From NCBI RefSeq assembly GCF_036227225.1, contig NZ_CP109444.1, positions 6,181,501-6,245,500 of the forward strand: a stretch of 64,000 bases of DNA, written 5' to 3'. Positions 57,907-64,000 of the stretch are shown here, piece after piece. The notes beneath the pieces are model-generated. The model had not been told where the DNA came from and did no database searches. It worked only from the letters and a program-made list of their open reading frames with translations. The first letter of the stretch is position 1. The number at the start of each line of letters is the position of its first letter. The position numbers and the translations under genes were made by a program. The DNA is from Streptomyces sp. NBC_01478. GTDB taxonomy: Bacteria > Actinomycetota > Actinomycetes > Streptomycetales > Streptomycetaceae.

Positions 57907-60138
57907 ATGGACGAGCAAGAGAACGAACAGGTCGGCCAGAGCGGCGCTTCGTCCCCCGAGGGGAACCCGGAGACACCCGAGCCGACCCCGCAGGAGTCCG
58001 CCCCCGCCGCCCCCGAGGCGGCCGCCGAAGGCGAGAGCGGCCCACAGAAACCCGACGTACCGCAGGAGTCCGAGAAGCCCGACGAGACCGCCACTTCCGA
58101 CGGCGAGGACACAGGTGACGCCGTGGCGCGGAAGAAGGCCGGAGAAGAGGCCCGCGCCGGTGCGAGCCAGGTGCACCACAACAGCGTCAACCAGTACTTC
58201 CTCGGTGCCCTGGACGCACCGGAGATCCACTTCGGTATCGGCGTCGCCGACTCCGCCAACGCCCGGCGGCGCGCCGTCGGCCGGCTCGACGCGGGCGAGG
58301 CCGACGCGGTCCTCGCCTCGTACGTCGAGCCCGACTGCTTCGAGGAGACGGTGACGGCGCTGCAGCGGGACGGCGTGGTCGTCCTGGTCGGTCCGCCCGG
58401 TACGGGGAAGCGGGCCGCGGCCGTCGCGCTCGTCGCCACGGTCGCGGGAGGCAGCGAGTACGTGGTGCTCTCGCCGGGCCGCAGCCTGGAGGAACTCAGC
58501 AACGGGCGGGTGGAGTTCGAGAAGGGCGTCGGCTACGTCCTGCTGGACCGGATGCACGAGAGTCCCTCCGCGACCGCCGACTTCGACTGGCGGCGCGTGC
58601 GGGACACCGTGCGCGAGCACGGGGCGCACCTGGTGGTGACCACCGTGCACGAGATGGAGGGCCGCGCCCCCGAGTCCGTACGCCATGTGCCCTGGCGGAT
58701 ACCGGACGTGGCGGCCGTGCTGCGGGTGCGGCTGACGCGCGCGGAGTGCGGGCCGGAGACCGTCGAGCGGGCCGTACGGCTGATGCCCGCCGGATGCCGG
58801 ATCGCGGAGGTCGTCGCGGCGGCCGACCGGATCGGGCGGGGCGCCGAGCCCGATGTGGTGTGGACGGAGTACGGCAGCAGCGCGGCGGCACCCGTGCGGG
58901 ACTGGTTCGCGCAGGAGCGCTGTCCGCAGGAGTGGGCCGAGGCGACGACGCTCGCCTTCGTCACCGGCGCCGGCTTCCGCGACTTCGAGACCTGCCAGGA
59001 AAAACTGGAGCACTGGGTGGCTCCCGCCTTCCCGCCGCCGGTCGACGACCAGGCGGCGGCCGCGGCCGCCCGTCGTGCCACCGACCGCCGCCTCTCGCTG
59101 AGCCGCAACACCCTCGTCGCCGTCGAGGAGCGCAAGAGCGGCGGGCTCACCCGCAGCGCCCTGGTCTTCCAGCACCCGCAGTACCGGCTGTGGGTGCTCC
59201 AGGAACTGTGGAACCTGCGCTCGACGACCTACTGGAACGGCGTCCGGGACTGGCTGACCGAACTGCTGCGCCGGGGCCGGCCCAGCCTGGCGACCCAGCT
59301 CTCCGTCGCACAGGGGCTGGCGCTCCTCACCCAGTCCGCCTTCGACGAGGTCGCCGACAACTACCTGCACCCCTGGGCGTCCGGTGTCGCGGGCCCCGCC
59401 GGGCAGACCACGGCCACGCTGGTGCTGCACTGCATGTGCCTCGACGAGAGCCTCGCCGCCGTGGCGCTCGGGGTGGCCCGCGACTGGGCCCGCTCCCCCG
59501 ACCCGCAGTTGCGGTCGATGGCCACCGCGGCGTTCAGCGGCGCGCTCGGCGTGCGCTTCCCGACGGACGCCGTGTACACCTTGCTGCGGCTGGTCGGGCG
59601 GGGCGGCGGCCGGAACTCGGAGGCGGCGTTCGCGCTGGCCGGGCTCGTCGCCGTGCTCGTGGAGTGCGGTCAGGACACCGGCGCGGTGTTCCGGCCGCTC
59701 GCCTACCGGCTGCGCACCCAGCGCGACATGGTGGCCGGCCGCCTCAAGAACGGCATCCTCGACGCCACGCTGACCGTCCTGCGGGCCCGCGACGTACGCA
59801 CGGGGCGCCCGGTCTGCGCCGACGTGCTGGTACGCAGCCCCGAACAGACCGAGAAGATCGGCGAGTTGTGGGCCGGCGCGCTGGGCAGTCTGCCGCGCCG
59901 GACGCTCGCCCTGGCCGGGCTGCACGCCACCCTGCGGGCGCTGCCCGCCGTGTCCGAGGAGCCCGAACCGGTGGCCGCCCGCTTCGGCGAGGCCGTCGGC
60001 ACCGCCCTGCGGCCGGCGGAACGCCCCGGACTGCGGGCCGGCCTGGAACAGGTCGCCACCCGCGCCGAGCCGGACGCACCGGCTCCCTTTCCCTTGATCG
60101 ACATCTTCCTTGATGCCGTACTGAGCACGGAGGACTGA
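57907..60138 (+). CDS. P-loop NTPase with N-terminal signalling motif
   Basis: This is a 743-residue cytoplasmic protein. Residues 1-85 are acidic, Pro-rich and disordered. Residues 90-112 hold the motif shared with the cyclase. Walker A is GPPGTGKR (K168), the presumed Walker B strand is VGYVLLDRMHES, and HLVVTTVHE follows like a sensor strand. From about residue 330 to the end the protein is helical with repeat-like Leu/Ala periodicity. This order, short motif then NTPase then helical repeats, is STAND-like. It is 28 bases after the cyclase and five before the next gene, so all are co-expressed. Confidence 0.75.
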   Translation: MDEQENEQVGQSGASSPEGNPETPEPTPQESAPAAPEAAAEGESGPQKPDVPQESEKPDETATSDGEDTGDAVARKKAGEEARAGASQVHHNSVNQYFLGALDAPEIHFGIGVADSANARRRAVGRLDAGEADAVLASYVEPDCFEETVTALQRDGVVVLVGPPGTGKRAAAVALVATVAGGSEYVVLSPGRSLEELSNGRVEFEKGVGYVLLDRMHESPSATADFDWRRVRDTVREHGAHLVVTTVHEMEGRAPESVRHVPWRIPDVAAVLRVRLTRAECGPETVERAVRLMPAGCRIAEVVAAADRIGRGAEPDVVWTEYGSSAAAPVRDWFAQERCPQEWAEATTLAFVTGAGFRDFETCQEKLEHWVAPAFPPPVDDQAAAAAARRATDRRLSLSRNTLVAVEERKSGGLTRSALVFQHPQYRLWVLQELWNLRSTTYWNGVRDWLTELLRRGRPSLATQLSVAQGLALLTQSAFDEVADNYLHPWASGVAGPAGQTTATLVLHCMCLDESLAAVALGVARDWARSPDPQLRSMATAAFSGALGVRFPTDAVYTLLRLVGRGGGRNSEAAFALAGLVAVLVECGQDTGAVFRPLAYRLRTQRDMVAGRLKNGILDATLTVLRARDVRTGRPVCADVLVRSPEQTEKIGELWAGALGSLPRRTLALAGLHATLRALPAVSEEPEPVAARFGEAVGTALRPAERPGLRAGLEQVATRAEPDAPAPFPLIDIFLDAVLSTED

Positions 60139-60143
60139 CAGGT

Positions 60144-61634
60144 ATGGCCGAGAACTACCCGCTCGTCGAACAGCGGGAGTACGGACGGGCCGGCAGGCGC
60201 GCCGGCTTCCTGGGCCGGCGCGTGACGCGGGCCGACGACGAACTGCCCCGGCTCGCCGCCCACCATGTGCGGGTCTTCCGGGTCGGCGTGGAGTACGTCG
60301 AGGACCAGGGGCAGCTACGCCCCGACCACCCCACGGTGGTCGAGGCCGCCTCGGTCACGGTCGTCGACCGGAGGGTCGAGGTGCCCGTCGTGGTGGAGAC
60401 CCGCATCCCGTCCGCCGAGGCCGGCGACTTCACCGTGCGGACCACCTTCTACTGCACCGTCACCGACCCGTGCACGGTCGTCCGCGACGGGATCACGGAT
60501 GTGGAGGCGCTGCTGCTGGGTCATCTGCGGTCGGTGCCCGGACTGGTCGAGGACGGCAGCGACCGGTCGATCGTCGACTCGCTCGCCGTGCGCGACCGGA
60601 TCGACGCCCGGCTGACCGCCTACCACGAGATGCGGCCCACCACCTTGTCCGGGCTGCGCGCCCGGCACGGAATCGTCGAGGTCTTCTCGCCGGCGGAACT
60701 GGCCGACGCCCTCGCCCAGGAGGACGACGAACGCCGCCAACTGGAATGGAAGCGGGAGCGGGAGGAACGGGAACAGGAGGCGGCCCTGCGCCGGGCCCTG
60801 CTGGAGACCGAACTGGAGCTCAGGCGCGAGGAACTGCGCAACACCAGCGCCCTGCAACAGGAACGCCACCGGCAGGAGGAGGAGCGGCAGCGCAGTCGCT
60901 TCGAGCGCGCCACCGACATCGAGCAGCAGCGGCACGAACTCGGCCAGCAGGACGTGCGAGAGACCTTCACGCGCGGCCAGCTCGAGAAGGACTTCCAACT
61001 GATCGGCGCCGACCCCAGTGCCGCCGACTTCCTGGCCTGGCGCAACGGGGACATCACCTCCGACGAACTCGCCCAGCGGCTGGACCGTCGGCGCCAGACC
61101 GACCGCGAGGCCGAGCTGGAGCGCATGTCCGTCGACCGGGACGACGAACGCTGGAAGCTCGAGCGCGACGACCGGCGCGAGGAGCTCACCCGCGCGGAGG
61201 ATCGCGCGGACGCGGCGGACCAGCGGCGCGAGGACGCCCACCGCTGGGAACTGGACCACGAGGACGGGCTGCGCCGCCGCCAGGAGGAGCGCGCCGACAC
61301 CGAACGGCTGCAACGCGACGAGCGCGTCTGGGCCAACGACGTGCTCACCGTGAAGGCCGACCTGAGCAGGCGGGCCATCGACCGGGGCCTGTTCGACAGC
61401 ACGATCCGCGACGCCGGGCAGTTCATCAACGGCGTGGGCGACGTGCCGTACAAGCAGCGTGCCGACGGGCGTGAGGTGGTGGAGGGGGACACGCAGGGCG
61501 AGCTGGAAGGCGCGTCCGAGCCGGCCGAGACCGGCGAGCGGACCGGCCGCGACGACGACCGCGACATCGACTACGACGACAACGCCGACCTCGACTTCGG
61601 GGGCACCGACTCGGAGGCGAGCCTTGGCCACTGA
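60144..61634 (+). CDS. SPFH-like protein with long charged coiled coil
   Basis: This is a 496-residue protein. Residues about 38-180 form a beta-alpha domain resembling SPFH/Band-7 (VEVPVVVETRIPSAEAGDFT, TTFYCTVTDPCTVVRDGITD, ALLLGHLRSVPGLVED), without an N-terminal membrane hairpin. Residues 185-415 are almost entirely Glu/Arg/Gln heptads, a long coiled coil. The tail from 455 is very acidic (DDDRDIDYDDNADLDF). It may form a scaffold or ring at the membrane together with the following DUF4407 protein; that is inference. The end overlaps the next start. Confidence 0.65.
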   Translation: MAENYPLVEQREYGRAGRRAGFLGRRVTRADDELPRLAAHHVRVFRVGVEYVEDQGQLRPDHPTVVEAASVTVVDRRVEVPVVVETRIPSAEAGDFTVRTTFYCTVTDPCTVVRDGITDVEALLLGHLRSVPGLVEDGSDRSIVDSLAVRDRIDARLTAYHEMRPTTLSGLRARHGIVEVFSPAELADALAQEDDERRQLEWKREREEREQEAALRRALLETELELRREELRNTSALQQERHRQEEERQRSRFERATDIEQQRHELGQQDVRETFTRGQLEKDFQLIGADPSAADFLAWRNGDITSDELAQRLDRRRQTDREAELERMSVDRDDERWKLERDDRREELTRAEDRADAADQRREDAHRWELDHEDGLRRRQEERADTERLQRDERVWANDVLTVKADLSRRAIDRGLFDSTIRDAGQFINGVGDVPYKQRADGREVVEGDTQGELEGASEPAETGERTGRDDDRDIDYDDNADLDFGGTDSEASLGH

Positions 61635-62970
61635 CACCTCACTGCGCCCCGCCGACAGCGCCGTGATCGACGACGACCGGGGCTCGGTCCGCCCGATCTC
61701 CCCGGCGAGCGGCCCGGCCGCGCGACTGCGCCGGCTGATCGGCGTCCGCGAGGAACTCCTCGCCTGGGTGCCGGAGGAGCGCACGCGCTACACCTGGTAC
61801 GGCGCGATCGTCCTCAACACGGCCCTGGTCGGCGCCCTGTCCATGGCGCTGGCACTCGGCAGCTTCCGCTCCGACCTGCCGCTGCCGGCCGTGTTCGTGG
61901 TCGCGGCGGTGTGGTTCTGGGTGGTGCTGGTGATGGACAGTTGGCTGGTCTCCAGCACCCACGGCGCGGGCGTCAAGAAGTGGTCGCTCGGGCTGCGGCT
62001 GCTGCTGTCCGTGCTGCTGGGCCTGTTCATCGCGGAGCCGATCCTGTTCCAGATCTTCGACAAGGAGATCCGCCAGGAGATCGCCGTCGGCAACGACCAG
62101 AAGGTGGCCGACTACCGGGGCATGCTCGTCGCCTGCAACCCGACGGACGGCGCGTCCACGGCAGACCGCCCGGAGTGCCGCCGCTACCAGTTGAAAGTCG
62201 CGGGTTCACCGGCGGAACTGTCGGAGCAGATAGCGAACAACACGTCCCGGACCACCGACCTGCAGACCCAGGTCACGGCGCTCAACACGACGCTCAAGGA
62301 CAAGATGGCCACCGAGCAGGAGCTGTGCGGCCGGGACAACTGGATCCGGCGGGGCGCGGGCCTGGACGTCACCATCACCTGCGAACGGGCCCGCACGGAC
62401 TCCTCGTCGTACCGCAGGACGAGCAAGATCGACACGTACGAGAAGCAGTTGGCGGCGCTGCGGGCCGACGGCCAGAGCCTCCAGGCCAAGAAGGACAAGG
62501 CCGCGGACACCTACCAGCCGCTGCTCCAGCAGGCCGTCAACACCAAGACGCGGGAGCGCGTGGCCGACCTGGACACGGACGGCATCCTGACCCGGGCACA
62601 CGGCCTGCGGGAGGTGGCCGGCTCCGACGGCTTCGCGCTGTTCCTGACGTTCGTCCTGCACCTGCTGCTCGTGGGCTTCGACGCCCTGCCCGTGCTGGCC
62701 AAGTTCATGAGCGGCAGCACGATGTACGACACCCTCCTCGGCGCCCGCTTCGAGGCCACCCGCCGCCTGCACACCGAGGAACTCCAGGTACGGCAGGAGT
62801 GCGCGCGGATGGAACAGGAGGCGCGGCGCCACCACGTCGAGCTGGACACCGACGACCGTATGCGGACCCTGGAACACCGCTATCGCGCGGCGCAGGCGGA
62901 ACGCTCGGTCCGTGAACGCACGGACCTGGACGCGCGGACGGAACGCCTGCTCCGGACCCGACGGGCCTGA
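61624..62970 (+). CDS. DUF4407-family membrane protein
   Basis: This is a 448-residue protein from the TTG at 61624, chosen because GGAGG lies five bases upstream; it overlaps the previous stop by 11 bases. The DUF4407 core is clear: LLAWVPEERTRYTWYGAIVL, a second helix (FVVAAVWFWVVLVMDSWLVS) and LLSVLLGLFIAEPILFQIF with DKEIRQEI. A Cys-containing extracytoplasmic coiled-coil domain (residues about 160-330) and a fourth helix (LFLTFVLHLLLVGFDALPVL) follow, then a cytoplasmic coiled coil of about 90 residues. It would anchor the signalling assembly in the membrane. Confidence 0.82.
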   Translation: MATDTSLRPADSAVIDDDRGSVRPISPASGPAARLRRLIGVREELLAWVPEERTRYTWYGAIVLNTALVGALSMALALGSFRSDLPLPAVFVVAAVWFWVVLVMDSWLVSSTHGAGVKKWSLGLRLLLSVLLGLFIAEPILFQIFDKEIRQEIAVGNDQKVADYRGMLVACNPTDGASTADRPECRRYQLKVAGSPAELSEQIANNTSRTTDLQTQVTALNTTLKDKMATEQELCGRDNWIRRGAGLDVTITCERARTDSSSYRRTSKIDTYEKQLAALRADGQSLQAKKDKAADTYQPLLQQAVNTKTRERVADLDTDGILTRAHGLREVAGSDGFALFLTFVLHLLLVGFDALPVLAKFMSGSTMYDTLLGARFEATRRLHTEELQVRQECARMEQEARRHHVELDTDDRMRTLEHRYRAAQAERSVRERTDLDARTERLLRTRRA

Positions 62971-62992
62971 GCCCGGGTCCGACCGGACAGAA

Positions 62993-63025
62993 GCCGAGCC
63001 CCGGGTCGACGACCCGGGGCTCGGC
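62993..63025. terminator. Perfect 15-bp hairpin between convergent genes
   Basis: GCCGAGCCCCGGGTC and GACCCGGGGCTCGGC pair around a GAC loop, 22 bases after the DUF4407 stop and 28 bases before the convergent gene end. It is a likely bidirectional terminator. Confidence 0.8.
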
Positions 63026-63053
63026 CATGGGGTGCCGGCTTCCGCCCGTCCCG

Positions 63054-64000
63054 CTATCCCGTGCCCGAAGTGGCCAGCCGCCAGATCTCCGCCGTGGTCT
63101 CCTGCGCGGACTCGGCCGGGGGCGGATCGTTCGGGAGCTGGGCGGGTGCGGTCGTGTTCTTCCTCTTGCCGGGGTGGTCGGCGAAGAGGGCGACCGTCAG
63201 GGTGAGTTGGGAGTCCAGGCCGGTGGACCAGACGGTGCGGCGGGTGATTCCGCCGCCCGCTCCGGCGGTGAAGAAGAGCTGCGGGATCTTCTGGACGGGG
63301 AGGGCCGAAGGGATCGCCTCTTTGTCCGTCGTGCCGGTCTTGGACATCAGGGTGTTCACCATGAACGCGTCTTTCTCGTCCAGCGCGCGCCGGGTGTCCG
63401 GGTGGGTGGTGTACACCGGGCGTCCGTCACGGGTGATCTTCGTGACCGTGTAGGGGGCCGCGTAGAGCCCGTTCGCCGCGACCGCCGCGTATGCCGAGGC
63501 CAGTTGGAGGGGGGTCGGTGCGGCGGTTTTCCGCAGGTAGGCCAGCGGGGCGTCCAGCCGGGCCGCGGCGAAGGGGTCCAGTGCCGTTCCCGCCTCCACC
63601 GCGCCGCCCACCGCGTCGTTGAACGGCTGACGGGCGTAGTCCGCCCCGCCGTACAGCAGCCGGACCGCCCCGTCGCCGGGCTTGATCGCCACGACGGCGG
63701 TGTGGAGTGTGACGCCCTTGCCGTCCTTGTTTCCCCGACCGTCCTTGGTGTCCTGGGTGTTCTTGGTGTCGGCGGTGTCCTTCACCGCCTCGGTCGTGGC
63801 GTCCTGGAGGGCCAGGTCGAACGTCGTGTGCACGGTGTAGCCGTCGCGTGCCAACTGGTCCTCGGTGATGCCGAGCCGGTCGGCCGCCTCCTTCGCCGCC
63901 ACGTCGATCATGTACTGCCGTTGCCCGTCGGTCGTGCCCGGCGGATAGAAACGGAACGCCGGGAAGGCGGCGTCGGCGCGCTGCTTCGGCGTGATGGCGC
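63054..64000 (-). CDS. Penicillin-binding-protein homologue lacking catalytic serine, 5' part outside window
   Basis: About 315 C-terminal residues of a class A PBP-like protein are visible. The upstream linker (AKEAADRLGITEDQLARDGY, TVHTTFDLALQDAT) leads to the transpeptidase domain. GTALDP stands where GSTFKP (S-x-x-K) is expected, so the nucleophile Ser and the Lys are missing. The segment between it and APTPLQLASAYAAVAANGLY is much shorter than in active PBPs, removing the SxN region. KTGTTD is retained. It is probably a pseudoenzyme, still well folded by codon use, or a glycosyltransferase-only enzyme if the missing part is intact. Confidence 0.78.
   Translation of the reverse strand, partial: AITPKQRADAAFPAFRFYPPGTTDGQRQYMIDVAAKEAADRLGITEDQLARDGYTVHTTFDLALQDATTEAVKDTADTKNTQDTKDGRGNKDGKGVTLHTAVVAIKPGDGAVRLLYGGADYARQPFNDAVGGAVEAGTALDPFAAARLDAPLAYLRKTAAPTPLQLASAYAAVAANGLYAAPYTVTKITRDGRPVYTTHPDTRRALDEKDAFMVNTLMSKTGTTDKEAIPSALPVQKIPQLFFTAGAGGGITRRTVWSTGLDSQLTLTVALFADHPGKRKNTTAPAQLPNDPPPAESAQETTAEIWRLATSGTG

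Overview
The window is high-GC chromosomal DNA with the codon bias, GTG/TTG starts, TAGRRT-like -10 boxes and gene families typical of a Streptomyces or close relative. These include ECF sigma, NarL-type two-component pairs, RsbW-like kinases, DUF1152, Lip-type secreted lipase and a PycTM-like protein. No rRNA or tRNA gene and no CRISPR array was recognised.

1-3.3 kb: a secreted lipase (cut by the left edge), an alpha/beta hydrolase divergent from its probable TetR regulator, a small unknown gene and a VOC/glyoxalase protein. 3.4-15.8 kb: a sugar catabolic island. An ABC importer (lipoprotein plus two permeases), a KDPG-type aldolase, a PfkB sugar-acid kinase and a beta-propeller lactonase form one leftward operon. 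Divergent from it are a LacI regulator, an SDR sugar dehydrogenase and a galactonate dehydratase whose catalytic residues all match DgoD. A secreted beta-helix protein with a duplicated C-terminal sandwich module follows. Together they make a complete oxidative (De Ley-Doudoroff type) galactose route: import, oxidation, lactone opening, dehydration, phosphorylation, cleavage to pyruvate and glyceraldehyde-3-phosphate.

15.8-33.2 kb: an accessory, partly decayed region with a broken IS630 transposase, truncated and frameshifted genes, small membrane or zinc proteins, an intact IS5-type element (perfect 18-bp ends, TAA target duplication, -1 frameshift) and a 1.9-kb IS481-type element. Its most notable locus is a Trypco1-like protein followed by a 1217-residue trypsin-DUF4062-NB-ARC-TPR protein, a predicted STAND-type conflict/defence system. 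A membrane-anchored HEPN-like protein lies nearby. 33.2-34.6 kb: a GntR regulator flanked on both sides by matching inverted repeats, with DUF1152 and RsbW-like genes.

34.6-55.4 kb: mostly chromosomal functions. There is an alpha/beta hydrolase, an ECF sigma with an overlapping membrane partner, and Ohr. A two-component/ABC exporter module is bracketed by two class-C serine hydrolases, with an identical 16-bp palindrome placed 46-47 nt upstream of two putative -10 boxes. A YihY protein, small envelope proteins, a secreted propeller protein and a fused double-module histidine kinase with its response regulator follow.

55.5-63.0 kb: a cyclic-nucleotide signalling locus that looks like an expanded Pycsar system. 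It has a Crp/Fnr regulator, a PycTM-like membrane effector, a diverged class III nucleotidyl cyclase, a P-loop NTPase, an SPFH-like coiled-coil protein and a DUF4407 membrane protein. The cyclase C-terminus and the NTPase N-terminus share an ungapped 23-residue motif, suggesting homotypic (possibly amyloid-like) coupling. The window ends in a penicillin-binding-protein homologue that lacks the catalytic SxxK serine.
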